NCBI GenBank assembly: GCA_026182355.1
Contig: JAPFBL010000579.1
Location: 53,501 to 117,500, forward strand
Origin: Hermatobates lingyangjiaoensis
Lineage: Eukaryota > Arthropoda > Insecta > Hemiptera > Hermatobatidae
DNA length: 64,000 bases
Direction of reading: 5' to 3'
The first letter of the stretch is position 1. The number at the start of each line of letters is the position of its first letter. Shown piece after piece: positions 1 to 36,722 of this stretch. A program made the position numbers and the translations under genes. The notes below the pieces were generated by a model, which saw only the letters and a list, made by a program, of their open reading frames with translations, was not told the origin of the DNA and searched no databases.

Positions 1-223
1 GAAATAGTCAAAACGAATAAAGCAATAAACTGTTTAAATCCCTTAAAATTTATATCAGTTAGAATAGAAATAGGTGGAACGATTTACGTCAATTTTTTTT
101 TTCAAAAAAATTAATATATTTTTTTAAAAAAAATGAAAACGATGACTAAGAGCAGCAACATTCCTAATTTTTAAATTTCGACTGATCAACCCAGATATTT
201 CTCTTATTCGCTTTATACTTTTT

Positions 224-1059
224 ACTTTTATTCCACTAAATCCCCCCTGGGGGTGAATTTCATCCCCCATTGAGAACCTCTGATACAGGGGGGGGGGGGG
301 GGGGTTTGACACCCATTAAAATACATTTACTTCTATACGACTAAGTTCCCCCTGGGGGTGAATTTCACCCCCCCCCCCCCCCCATTGAGAACCCTTGATA
401 TAGGGGGTTTTTTTTGACACCCATTAAAATACATTTACTTTTATTCCACTAAATCCCATCTGGGGGTGAATTTCACCGCCATTGAAAATCCCCTGATTAG
501 GGGTTTTTTTGACACTCATTAAAATACATTTACTTTTATTCCACTTAATCCCCCCTGAGGGTGAATTTCACCCCCCATTGAGAACCCTTGATATAAGGGG
601 TTTTTTTTTGACACCCATTAAAATACATTTACTTTTATTCCACTAAATCCCATCTGGGGGTGAATTTCACCTCCCATTGAGAACCCCTGATGATATAGGG
701 GGGTTTTTTTTTGACACCCATTAAAATACATATACTCTTATTCCACTAAATCTCCCGGGGTGAATTTCCCCCCCCCCCCCCCCCCCATTGAGAACCCCTG
801 ATATAGGGGGGTTTTTTTTGACACCCATTAAAATACATATACTCTTATTCCACTAAATCCCCCCTGGGGGTGAATTTCACCCCCCATTGAGAACCCTTGA
901 TATAAGGGGTTTTTTTTTTTGACACCCACTAAAATACATTTACTTTTATTCCACTAAGTCCCATCTGGGGGTGAATTTCACCCCCCATTGAGAACCCCTG
1001 ATATAGGGGGGGTTTTTTTTTGACACCCATTAAAATACATTTACTTTTATTCCACTAAG
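224..1059. repeat. Tandem array, about 100-bp unit, 8 copies, with hAT-end-like core
   Basis: Each unit holds ttattccactaaatc, a C/G tract, gggtgaatttcacccc, the phrase ttgagaacccctg, and a run of T followed by gacacccattaaaatac. The ttgagaacccctg phrase and the flanking ggggtgaatttcacccc also form the end of the hAT-type element at 49530-49862. G and C runs vary in length between units. Confidence 0.85.
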
Positions 1060-1117
1060 TGTAAGGTAAATATTTGGTGGTGTCAGTTAAATAAACCCAT
1101 TTGTCTATGATAAATTG

Positions 1118-1611
1118 ATATTAACACTAATAGACCTAACAGGGATGGTCAATAGATATTAACACTGATAGACCTAACAGGGATGGTCAATAGATATTAA
1201 CACTGATAGACCTAACAGGGATGGTCAATAGATATTAACACTGATAGACCTAACAGGGATGGTCAATAGATATTAACACTAATAGACCTAACAGAGATGG
1301 TCAATAGATATTAACACTGATAGACCTAACAGGGATGGTCAATAGATATTAACACTGATAGACCTAACAGGGATGGTCAATAGATATTAACACTGATAGA
1401 CCTAACAGGGATGGTCAATAGATATTAACACTGATAGACCTAACAGGGATGGTTAATAGATATTAACACTGATAGACCTAACAGGGATGGTCAATAGATA
1501 TTAACACTGATAGACCTAACAGGGATGGTCAATAGATATTAACACTGATAGACCTAACAGGGATGGTCAATAGATATTAACACTGATAGTCCTAACAGGG
1601 ATGGTCAATAG
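1118..1611. repeat. 38-bp minisatellite, 13 copies
   Basis: Unit reads atattaacactgatagacc followed by taacagggatggtcaatag. Copies differ at only a few positions, which points to recent expansion. It sits in the ARHGAP39-like intron immediately after the last visible exon. Confidence 0.95.
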
Positions 1612-1626
1612 ATTTGAGAAGTATAC

Positions 1627-27194
<25,568 letters not shown>

Positions 27195-28220
27195 ATTTAC
27201 AATTAAATTTAAAACTGTAACTATTTAAACATAAATTATTAGCGAATTAATATCAAAAGAAGAAGTTTGTCCCATCACAGACGATCACCTCTGTGGCCAT
27301 ATTGCATAGATAACGACCATGTAAGATCTACTGATATGTTAAAACTTTTAAAGTATTATTTGCATCAAAGTCAATGAAATATTGTACTAAAATATTAAAA
27401 ACCATAATTTTAACAAGACACAATGTTAAAGAGACATTAGTAAAAAAAATGAGTATATTTAGTACCTAATTTCATAGCAAACAAACCTGTAAAATTAAAC
27501 TCTAAAATTTAAAACAAATTGCAAAATCTTAAGTTGAAGATATTATTCTAAATTAAACTCAGAAAGCGTATCTATTATTGATATCATTATCAAATTTAAA
27601 ATATAATGGTTTTAAGACCTGCAAAATAGGGTAAATTTCCATAGTTCTCTCCCTAACTACGATTTTGACTAGTAGGTATAAACGAAATATTTTTATAATA
27701 TTAATTTGTAGCATATAGTAATTGAATGTAATAATTACTTATAGAAATTTCAATTACATTAATATTATAAAGGCAATTAAGTATTATAAGAAATGAGAAA
27801 ACATGAACATATTTTTAGTCGAATTTTCATTGAAATTTAATACAATGTTAACTAAAACATAGTTGTGGAAGATTAGTGCTTTGAATTTTAATACAGTTAT
27901 TTAGGTTTTGTAAGTCAAATTCACACGTTGTAAATAAATTTCACCTATCTACAAGTCAAATAGTAAATTAGTAAACCGAAACCCCCCAAAAATCAGTAAT
28001 ACTGCAAGCTATTTACAATTAATTAAAACTTTCGCATACAAATAATTATTCTTTTCAATAATTACGTATATTCGAAGTGTTTAAATTAATTTATGAAAAA
28101 TTTGAAATGACTAGTAAAACCTATATCTGTCTGTAGTCACGAAACAGCTTATTAGAGAACAATTAAATTTTATCAAAAAATTGAGCATAAATTAGCAATT
28201 TGCAAAAAAATTGTTATTCG
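27195..28220. other. Putative 5' flank of the ARHGAP39-like gene
   Basis: About 100 bases upstream of the start codon (27195-27310) are less AT-rich and could be 5' untranslated sequence. No TATA box, CpG cluster or other promoter signal is clear. The rest, to 28220, is AT-rich without a recognisable feature. Confidence 0.3.
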
Positions 28221-28224
28221 CTAT

Positions 28225-28300
28225 TATTCTGACGAAGACCACTTGTTACGTTTGAAAGATCTTAGTCTTCTTTCTCATTTGTTATTGTTGTTTGAATATT
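28225..28300 (+). mobile_element. Family A hammerhead repeat fragment
   Basis: tctgacgaagaccacttgtt then acgtttgaaagatcttagtc. One arm only. Stem II GACCA/CGTTT is weakened by changes. An old SINE fragment follows at 28565-28625 (cttgagttaggcaaaatgaa). Confidence 0.7.
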
Positions 28301-29209
28301 ATAGGTATCATAGCAGAGTTTAGGAGTCCGATGAGAACTTAGGCTCTCAGATTAATAATTTTAAAAACATATCAGATTTATCAATGATTCCAGGTAATTT
28401 TTTTGATAAAATTATTATAGCCACACTATAATAATAATAATAATAATATTATAATAATTTGCCTAAATCATTAGCTGAATGATTTTGCGTTCTAAAGTAA
28501 AACGAAAAATCATTTGGTGCTCAAGTTTGATATTATGATAACTTAAAGTAAAGTTGATAATACTTGAATTTATAGTAAATACACCTTGAGTTAGGCAAAA
28601 TGAATGACTCCCAAAGTAGAAGATGAGTGTAGGCCACTCCAGATTTTCTTTATTTGTTTTGTTCTATAACTTATATTTGTAGACCAAACAAAAGACACAG
28701 TAAAGGTTGGAGGCTAGCAGTGTAGCCAACTATGATGTTGATAAAAAAAAGAACTTGTCGAAACAGGGTAGCCGAAAAAAGTTTAAATGTGTTGCAATCA
28801 ATAGAAAAATAGAATGAGTATAAACAAAGACAGTAAGTTAGGGAAAATATTAATTAAAATTAGACTAAAGAAATAGAAAGGAGGAAAATATAACCAGGAT
28901 ATGGTGACAAAAGAAAAATAGCATAGAATTACCATATAAATGACGGAATAAGACAGGATTATAAAACATAAAAAATATCTAGTAGTAACTAGAGTACCAG
29001 TGACCTGTTGGGTCATCCAACACCTTCCTTTTTACTGCAATCAAGTTCACATAAATGAAGATCAACTCTAAATGAATTCACTTCTAATAATGAACATATT
29101 TTTAAGACAGTTCTCTTTATTTACATTTTTTGTACAATTTGAATTTTTCAAATAAAATTAAAATAATGACTTTTTTTCTATTGACCCTACTGCAGAATTT
29201 AGTCTAAAG

Positions 29210-29739
29210 CAGGGGTTCTCAACCTTTGTTTGTTTGTGGACCCCCTAAAAGCTACTTGTAGACCCCCACTCCTCCCGGATACTTCAAAAACACAATTATA
29301 CAAAGTTATAAATAAATATTTGTTTTTAGGTAAATGAATATCGTTAATTATGAAATAATTTCATTACATCTACAACGCATGCCGAAATACAAAAATGTTT
29401 TTAAAACAATAACAAAATATTTCTTTATTAACATTTTATAAAGAGCCCTGAAATAAATTGAAACCGAATAAATTTTGAAAGTACCATAAAGAGAAGAGCA
29501 ATAGAAAATTTTAAAACATTGGAACATTTTAACAAACTGACGGTGATATTGGGCCTAATATTTTAATGATGTGTGAATATTGTACGGCCAAAGCTTACTA
29601 CGCTATGATTTATTTTTGGTTTGCTGATAAATTCATTTAAACTTAACATAGAGCTCTAACCACGTGTCATGGACCATCAGAATACTACTTTCCTCATGGA
29701 CCCCCTGGGGGTCCATGTGGACCACGTTGAGAACCACTG
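29210..29739. mobile_element. hAT-type element with perfect 8-bp target duplication
   Basis: Ends caggggttctcaacctttgt and gttgagaaccactg are inverted repeats. gtctaaag flanks the element exactly on both sides (29202-29209 and 29740-29747). Subterminal gtggaccccctaa and ggggtccatgtggaccac. 530 bases, AT-rich interior, no transposase. Confidence 0.93.
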
Positions 29740-30439
29740 GTCTAAAGGGAGCGGCAAAAATTGGTCATAGTGAACAATTTTCCAAATTACTACTAAAGTT
29801 TTCTATGTAAAAAAATGATTTTCTGCCTTGGATGCAATGAAATCCAAATATCGAGCTCTTTTAGTTGTAGAAAAAGAGCTACAAGTCGAGTCGAGTAGCT
29901 ATATCGTCACAAACACCAAGATTTTATCAACTTTTTGCTTATGGACAAAACAATAATGCATCTCATTAAAAACAATAATAAAATATCGTTTTCTATTAGT
30001 TTGTATGAGTAAATTTTATAAGAGTAAAAATAATTGTATTTTTATTTTATGAAATCTTCAGAGGTGGTGGGGGGCCAAATGATTAAATATTTTTAAGGGG
30101 GGCGTAGTAACATCAAGTTTGAAAACCAATGCCCAACTGAGAGCAACATGTAGTTGGCTCCTTGAGACTTATGAATAGTCATGAAAAATAGAATAAATAT
30201 AAAAATAATAATATGAAATAGTAAATAAATAAAAGGAATGGAAACTATAAAATAAAGTTAGGAATAAATAAAAAAAAATATTGCGAAATGATTCTGTTTT
30301 ATGTGCACCACTCTTAAGGTAGCTAGACATGGGTTTATTTATTTATTAATAAATAAGAGTGCTTAAATTATACGCGTCTGATTGGATGAATGTAATATCA
30401 CACAATGAACATTCTACATTGATAATCCTAAATTACATC

Positions 30440-30580
30440 AAAATCAAGTGTATTTAGATTACGGAATCATTAAACAAGTACTTGACATAATACAGGCTCG
30501 GAGCCGAAAGCTGGAAGTCCTTTCAGAGGGACAACGTCCTCTGATTTATTCACCTCCAACATGAATAAATCAGAGGACCA
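30440..30580 (-). mobile_element. SINE fragment
   Basis: Minus-orientation body: gtgtatttagattacgg, caagtacttgacataataca, ggctcggagccg, gatttattcacctcc. Head and tail are missing. The bases 29750-30440 contain only AT-rich sequence and a short G-rich patch at 30060-30130 that resembles a hAT end. Confidence 0.65.
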
Positions 30581-30694
30581 TAGTGGGTAAAAAAAAAAAA
30601 AAAAAAAACACCGGAACTACATCTACAAAAAAAGTCAATAAATCAATTATTCTATATATATATATATATATATATATAGATATATTCTATAAAA

Positions 30695-30898
30695 AGCTTT
30701 CACATAAACACGTGAAATAACAATCAATGATCAAACAACAATAAGAAATGGGAAAACAAGACTAAGATCTTTCAACCGTAACAAGCAGTCTTCGTCAGAA
30801 TCAAAAACCCAAAAACTCAGTTGGGTTTTTGACTCTGACGAAGACCGCTTGTTACGGTTGAAAGATATTGGTCTTGTCCCATTTCAAATTGTGGTTTG

Positions 30899-30905
<7 letters not shown>
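30695..30905. mobile_element. Foldback hammerhead element, family A
   Basis: Left arm tttcacataaacacgtgaaa to the centre near 30815 (aaaaactcagttggg); right arm has gactctgacgaagaccgc and ttgttacggttgaaagata. In the right arm AGATCT has become AGATAT, breaking the palindrome. (TA)n on both sides. Confidence 0.85.
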
Positions 30906-30944
<39 letters not shown>

Positions 30945-30949
<5 letters not shown>

Positions 30950-31187
30950 AAAGGTCCGTGTGGACAATAAACACTTTAACACATAGAAAAGAACACAGAA
31001 AGACACTACAGAACTCACTTCGATATTTCGACATCCGTCGTCATCGGGAAGAAGTGCGAAGTACTCGCGTTGAGTAGCAGTTTGCTTCTCAACGCGAGTA
31101 CTTCGCACTTCTTCCCGATGACGACGGATGTCGAAATATCGAAGTGAGTTCTGTAGTGTCTGTCTGTGTTCTTTTCTATGTGTTAAA

Positions 31188-31192
<5 letters not shown>
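30945..31192. mobile_element. Foldback hammerhead-like element, CGATGA variant
   Basis: Near-perfect arms 30960-31085 and 31090-31190 (gcgagtacttcgcacttctt). Motif: cttc, ccgatga, c, gac-ggat-gtc, gaa, atat, c, gaagtg. Stem I CACTTC/GAAGTG is perfect, but the core reads CCGATGA instead of CTGATGA. Bordered by (TA)n. Confidence 0.8.
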
Positions 31193-31231
<39 letters not shown>

Positions 31232-31239
31232 GATAAAAG

Positions 31240-31585
31240 TATCGACCGTGAAATAAAAACAAAACTAAAATTTATCGGGACTCGGTCAGTTCTTCAGGTT
31301 CAAATTAAACTCTCATTACGAACGTTTCGGTTTTTATTTAAAACCTTTTTCATAGGCAAAATTATAAATTTTGAAACAGAAAAGCTAAGTATTACATTAC
31401 AAATTATTTTACAAAGAAAATGTGTCTGTGGATTTTAACAACTGAAGTCTGAATGAACACGTGACACTGATCACCATACTTTTGCCTATGTAAAAGGTTT
31501 TAAATAAAAACCGAAACGTTGGCAATTAGAATTTAATTTGAACATGAAGAACTGACAAAGTCCCGATAAATTTTAGTTTTGAATA
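31240..31585. mobile_element. Foldback, core-deviant hammerhead-like family
   Basis: Arms 31245-31360 and 31480-31585. Motif gcc-tatgtaaaa, ggtttt/aaaacc, gaaacgttggc. Same family as 13418-13815. The 110-base loop is unique AT-rich sequence. Confidence 0.7.
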
Positions 31586-31654
31586 TATATATTCTCAAAA
31601 AATTGTTCTTGACCTCTTCTATTCTCTTGTATGAGGTAGATTTTTTTTGAGGGC

Positions 31655-32010
31655 TAGGTCATATAAAAGAAAATAAACTCCTTCCTAGGCCAACGTTCCG
31701 ATGTATTTGTACATAAATAACCAATAGCACACTTTCCAGTGTAAAACTAATTTCCTTTTGTTTTGGTATTTTGAAATAGATGTGTACTTAGAATTAACAG
31801 CAACTCTGATTGTAAAATAACCTTTTGTATGGATGTATTGTTCTCAATAATTTAGTTCTCTATGTAGGTTATAGATTCTTTTGGTAAATGTATTATAGTT
31901 CTAATTCGAATTTTAGTCCTGAAGATGATGTACAAATACATCGAAACGTTGGCCTAGGAAGGGTTTATTTTCTCTTATATGACCTAGACCTCAAAAACAA
32001 AACCTACCAT
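31655..32010. mobile_element. Foldback hammerhead element, GATGT family
   Basis: Outer arms aggtcatataaaagaaaata at 31657 and tctcttatatgacctagacc at 31973; the hammerhead-like motif is intact in the right arm and reduced in the left (ccaacgttccgatgtatttg). The 200-base loop is AT-rich. Confidence 0.8.
31916..31953 (+). ncRNA. Hammerhead-ribozyme-like motif, GATGT family
   Basis: GTC, CTGAAGA (31919-31925), T, stem II GATGT (927-931) with ACATC (938-942), GAA, palindrome ACGT, T, GGC. The stem I pair GTC/GGC includes one g-t. One extra base before stem II, as in every family here. Confidence 0.65.
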
Positions 32011-32034
32011 ATACAATACATATATATATATATA

Positions 32035-32345
32035 TATATGAATTAATAATCAACAATAAATCTTGATATAATATATGAATTAAATACCACAATAAACAAA
32101 TATATATTAATTAAAATGCTCTAAGGCCTTTCGTTACAACATCATCAGAGAGCTAAATGAAACATGCAAAAAATATAATAAGTTAACCTGCTTGATTGAA
32201 GTCTTCGAATCAACTGAAGACTTCAATCAACTTAGGTTAACTTGTTATTATATTTTTTGTTTGTTTTATTTAGCTCTAATGATGTAACGAAAGGCCTTAG
32301 AGCATTTTAATTAATATATATTTGTTTATTGTATTTAATTCATAT
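32035..32345. mobile_element. Foldback hammerhead element, GGCC family
   Basis: Arms 32040-32205 and 32215-32345: gctctaaggcctttcgttac at the left, gtaacgaaaggccttagagc at the right. The centre holds cttcaatcaacttagg, the last bases after the Penelope-like ORF. The right-arm core lost two bases (gctctaatgatg). Confidence 0.82.
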
Positions 32346-32415
32346 ATATATGGAGACCCGTCGGTTGGGTCTCCAACCGTCTCTGTACCAGTGCGCTTAG
32401 TTTCCCTCTCTTATC

Positions 32416-32448
32416 TCTCCTGAAGACGGTTCAACCGAAAATTAGAGA
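32416..32448 (+). ncRNA. Hammerhead-ribozyme-like motif, GGTT family
   Basis: TCTC, CTGAAGA (32420-32426), C, stem II GGT/ACC, GAA, palindrome AATT, A, GAGA. Stem I TCTC/GAGA is perfect. A related copy at 36853-36880 is changed at stem II (ggttcaaacc). Confidence 0.6.
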
Positions 32449-32519
32449 CTGTAAGTTGTGTTTTTAATTTCTCTATGTTTCTTTATGTACATTGAAGTAT
32501 ATATATACATATATATCAT

Positions 32520-32945
32520 CTCAAAACGAAGAAAAACTCAAACTTTCGGATGATCCGTCTTCAGGAGAAAATAGAAAGGGCAACCAAGCACACCGGAAAC
32601 ACAACGGCAGTAAACCCCCTTCTGTTTCCGGCATACTTGGTCGCCCTTTCTATTTTCTCCTGAAGTCCGATCATCCGAAAATTTAAGTTTGTAAGTGTGT
32701 CTCTTTCTCTGTGTGTTGCTTTTCTTCGTTTTTGATCTGATTTGCGTCCAGTTTGGATCGTTTTTTTCGAATTTTGAGTAATATATATATATACCATGAT
32801 AAACAAAAACGGTCCGGCAGGACAGATAACAATTAAAATAAGCAGTTACACATAAACTGAAACACAACAAAGACTGTTTGAAATATTGAAAAGTGGGTCT
32901 TTGTTGTGTTTCAGTTTATGTGTAACTGCTTATTTTAATTATATA
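32520..32945. mobile_element. Two foldbacks: GGAT family and a family D remnant
   Basis: 32525-32790: arms with ttcggatgatccgtcttcag at the left and ttttctcctgaagtccgatc at the right; the long inner arms include accaagcacaccggaaac. 32795-32940: inverted caattaaaataagcagt outer part of family D with the motif itself reduced to tttgaaatattgaaaag. (TA)n lies between and around them. Confidence 0.72.
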
Positions 32946-32954
32946 TATATATAT

Positions 32955-33315
32955 ATATTAGTATAGGTTGGCAGCAAATCTTCTTAGAGGCATATTTTGT
33001 TGAAATGTACCGCAGCTACTGTATTAACGACTTTCAAACTAAGCTGTTCCAGTCTCCTGACAGTCCTACGAATATAAGGTGGTAATTCCCAAATGAGTTG
33101 TCCAAAAGACATTGAGACACTTTTCAAATGTGCTGTTAGTTTTCAATTTGAATTGTTCATATCTATTAAAGTGTTTCAAAAAAGTGTCTCAATGTCTTTT
33201 GGACAACTCAATTGGGAATTACCACCTTATATTCGTAAAACTGTCAGGAGACTGGAACAGCTTAGTTTGAAAGTCGTTAATACCGAAGCTGCGGTAAATT
33301 TCAACAATATATATA
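32955..33315. mobile_element. Foldback carrying two inverted Penelope-like ORF starts
   Basis: Minus arm 32965-33120 and plus arm 33175-33312 both encode the start pattern: the plus arm reads MSFGQLNWELPPYIRKTVRR and LEQLSLKVVNTEAAVNFNN. The arms are about 95% identical over 130 bases, the spacer about 55 bases. Confidence 0.6.
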
Positions 33316-33321
33316 TATATA

Positions 33322-33600
33322 ACAAACACTTTTTCTTTTTCTCGGAGTTTGGTCAGGGTAAATATATAGAATCACCTTTTTGCCAACGTTTCGTCTTTAT
33401 TTCAAGACATCCTCAGGGCTATAAACTAACAAAAAAACAATAAACAATGGACATTTGTCATTTCTACTTTAAAAACATCGTAAACAAATTGAAAAAAGAA
33501 CTTACTGAAGGATTATAGGGTTTACTGAACTCAGGGTTTATAGCCCTGAGGATGTCTTGAAATAAAACAGGTCAAGAAAACAGTACCGTATATATATATA
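33322..33600. mobile_element. Hammerhead repeat, GTCTT family, with truncated opposite arm
   Basis: Left arm from caaacactttttctttttct through tgccaacgtttcgtctttat to cctcagggctataaac. The right arm (33533-33570) has atagccctgaggatgtcttg, then stops. The complete foldback of the family is at 48005-48390. Confidence 0.78.
33382..33419 (-). ncRNA. Hammerhead-ribozyme-like motif, GTCTT family
   Basis: Minus strand: GCC, CTGAGGA, T, stem II GTCTT with AAGAC around a gaaata loop, GAA, palindrome ACGT, T, GGC. Stems I and II are perfectly paired. Confidence 0.65.
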
Positions 33601-33633
33601 TATACAATATACATGTAATATACATATATATAT

Positions 33634-33688
<55 letters not shown>

Positions 33689-34960
33689 CTAAATATGAGA
33701 GAAGGATACATCTTAAACAACAACAAAAAAAAACCAGAAAATTATCACAAAAAGATTTAGATTGACAAGGGAGAAGAAATCAATACCTTATGTACAATGT
33801 TTTGTATTTTTTCAATGTTCTTTTTACAACTCACCAATGTAACAACCGGAAAAAACAGTTAATTTATTTTCACACGTTCACAGTATATAGAAACAGGGTA
33901 GAGGGAGGTTTGTACATATTAAAAAGAAATTATCTATTTATAATACAAATTATTTTTTATTTTTTTTTTATTTAAATATATATATATATATATCTATATT
34001 TATATAAATATATATATATTTATACATAGTCCCTTTTTTTAAGTGCACCATTCTTCTTTTAATATATACTTAAAAAAAATGCTGCTTAAAACTGCACCGC
34101 ATTTCGATTTTTATGTTGGTAATATATATATATGTATATAAATATATATATATTTATATTACCTATTATCATATGTGTAGTAAATTTGTTTAAAATAAAA
34201 AATTCTCTTTCATCAGTATCGAGAATACAAAATCTACTTGAACTAGCAATGTGGGATTGTATAACATAGACAAGGGAATCAACATAACTTTGAAGAAAAA
34301 ACTAACAAAAAGAACCAGATCAATTAGGGAATTTGAAAATAATGTCAAAACTGCTTCTATTCTAATATATATACATATATGTATATATATATATCATTAA
34401 TAAAAAAGATGTAAATATATATATACATAAGGCCATTGCCCAATAGTTCGTAGTGTACTTGATTATCCAGTATAGAAATTTTATTATGGTGTTTTTCACA
34501 TTTTTCTTCCTTTCTTCCTTTTTTTTTTGCTTTTTTTTTAAAAATTATTTTTTTTTTATATATATAGATAGACCGAAATCAAGAATAGTTACAAAAATGA
34601 CCCCCAAAAAGTGGTAAATTCTGGAAAAATTTTACAGAAACTGAAAAAAAAACCCTTCTTACAAAAATAACAGCTTTATACTATTTCTGAGAGGAGTGCT
34701 ACAATGTTAGGCACTTTGTTACATGTATTTTACAGTTTATTTACAAATCTTATGTATATAATATATATTTCCGCATAAATATATATATATATATAAATAT
34801 ATATATATTAATATATATAAAATCCGAAGATTCATTTTTGCTATTCTTATATTTTCAGCATTTTTTTAAAATTTTTTTAACATTTTTTTTTTAAATGTAT
34901 TTACGACCGGCGTAAAAGGTTTTTTTTTTTTTTTAAATGGTCAAATCGCTTTATGGAGAG
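33580..34960. repeat. AT-rich tract with many (TA)n microsatellites
   Basis: At least ten separate (TA)n runs, often split by single A or T (tatatatatttatata). No coding sequence or element ends are visible apart from the hammerhead remnant at 33533-33570. 34960-35330 is also AT-rich; 35015-35110 shares atccgacaagtatatcag and gtccaggataaa with 47195-47280. Confidence 0.7.
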
Positions 34961-35544
34961 ACAACCAGCAAAACGCCGTTCCTGCAACAAATAAAAAACA
35001 TTTAAAATAAGATAAAATTATTTCAGAATAAATAATCCAAATAACTATCGATAAATCCGACAAGTATATCAGTAGGTGATTTTCTCTTAGTCCAGGATAA
35101 ACATTTTGTTTTTCTAGCTTTATTGTTTCTTTGTAGTATTGAAAATTATAGGATTTTTTTTTTATAAAATTCCTTATAACAACCCAAAGCATTCGTTATT
35201 TCATAGGTGCAGCCTGAAGGAAAAAAGTTTGAGAAACACTGATCTAGACTAAAAAGGCCCATTTTTGTGTAAAATATCAATTTTAACCATCAAATATACA
35301 CATTCACACATCCATACACAAAGACATAATCGAAAAAAAACATCATAAACGATTTTTGAGGACCTCAAAAACATGTAATCCGTTAAAATCTAAACATGGA
35401 ATTTTTTCAAGATCATTATACTTTTATTTAAAGTAAAATAAAAAGAGGGAAGTTAATGTTATCTATATTGATAAAAAGGAATATTTTTAGTAAGCATTGT
35501 ACTATTGGAACAGAAGTGGAAATACGAAAGATGGGTGCTGAAAG

Positions 35545-36135
35545 AGTTGGGTCAACATGACTCGAAATGATAACGGTGAGACCTTTTCTAAACATGATTT
35601 CAAAGTGTTGATGTTCTATTACAAATACAGGTCAGTAATCACTAATCCGGCGTTACTTTCGCTACAGGTCTTTTGCATTGGGTGCCGCTCTTTACGACAA
35701 AAACAAATCAGAGCCGGTTTATTGAAACACCTAAACTTGGAGGTGACAAAAAGGGCAACACGTTAAATAGTCGGCCTGATTTGATCTAATGGTGTAAATG
35801 GCTGGAAAGCTATGGTGCATAGTACAGACAGACAATGAGATTTTTAAGCATTATTTCTGTAAAAAGATCATTCTATCCCTAGGCATGGCTACAGTTAATA
35901 AAAGATGTGACAAACGTAAACATAAACCATTGTCAATATCCGAAAAGGTTTGACTTTTAAAAAGGTTTAAACTTTAAAAAAAAAACTTGATAAAGGTGTA
36001 TCTGTAAGAAGTGTATATGAATTCTATAGCATTGGATCCATCAATAGAAAAGTTAAAAGTTCAGCTTTTTCCTCACAGTGAATCCAACAAACTGTTAAAA
36101 AGAAAGCCAATAAAATAAGGTAATAGTGCACAACA
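35545..36135 (+). pseudogene. Tigger/jerky-like transposase fragment
   Basis: Around 35905-36085 the plus strand reads KRCDKRKHKPLSISEKV, a stop, LLKRFK, then after a frame change SVRSVYEFYSIGSINRK. This matches the CENP-B-type N-terminal helix-turn-helix of pogo/Tigger transposases (K-P-L-T-x-x-E-K-x-x-x-L-K-R...G-x-S-x...Y-x-I-G). Upstream an open frame from 35557 (MTRNDNGETFSKHDFKVL) has no clear identity. Confidence 0.5.
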
Positions 36136-36531
36136 AGATCAAAAAATCATGAAGTCAGAGCCACTATTTTGCCACCCGGGAGAGGGGGAAGAGGGTAAAT
36201 TACGAATTCTTATGAATCCTGTGGAAGTCCTTAAACAGCAAGGGATATGTAGGATGCCTGGTCAGTTATTGACTTTCCAATAAAAAGATAAGGAACATAG
36301 AAATAAAATTACAAATGAATTGTAATTTTGCACTCTTTCTACACATGCTATAAATATTTGAAGTCATTTGATCGAGAACTAACAAAGTTATTAAATTGCG
36401 AAATGAAATCAAATTTTTCAAAACACCCTTTATATACGTTTTCCTTGACCAAACAATGAGTGAACCCTTCCTTCTCAGATTAATGCCACTACTTTTCCTA
36501 TGACGACTTACTGGTTGAAGGCAGGGGGGGA

Positions 36532-36722
36532 TCAAGACGGATCCGACTGGTCCATCATAAGGGCTTTAAAGAATGACTGAAGAGTCGCAATGGCCACTCC
36601 TTTGCCAGGAAGTTCTTGGATATCATCTCCTTCTTCGTGGTCTCTTTTGCGCCATTTAAGGAAACCTTCATGCGAAATCACTTCTGAATCGTATAACTCC
36701 GTGAATATGCTTAAAAGCATTC
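36532..36722 (-). CDS. EIF4G: eIF4G last exon: end of W2 and stop codon
   Basis: Encodes [40 protein letters not shown] and [19 protein letters not shown], then a TGA stop. This matches [40 protein letters not shown]. The tail ends DQSDPS, so the acidic tail of vertebrate eIF4G (EAEEES) is reduced. No clear AATAAA is visible in the 270 bases after the stop. Confidence 0.9.

Noticed and set aside
35190..35250. hAT-like right end aagtttgagaaacactg
   Set aside because: No left end with a matching 8-bp flank could be located in the window.
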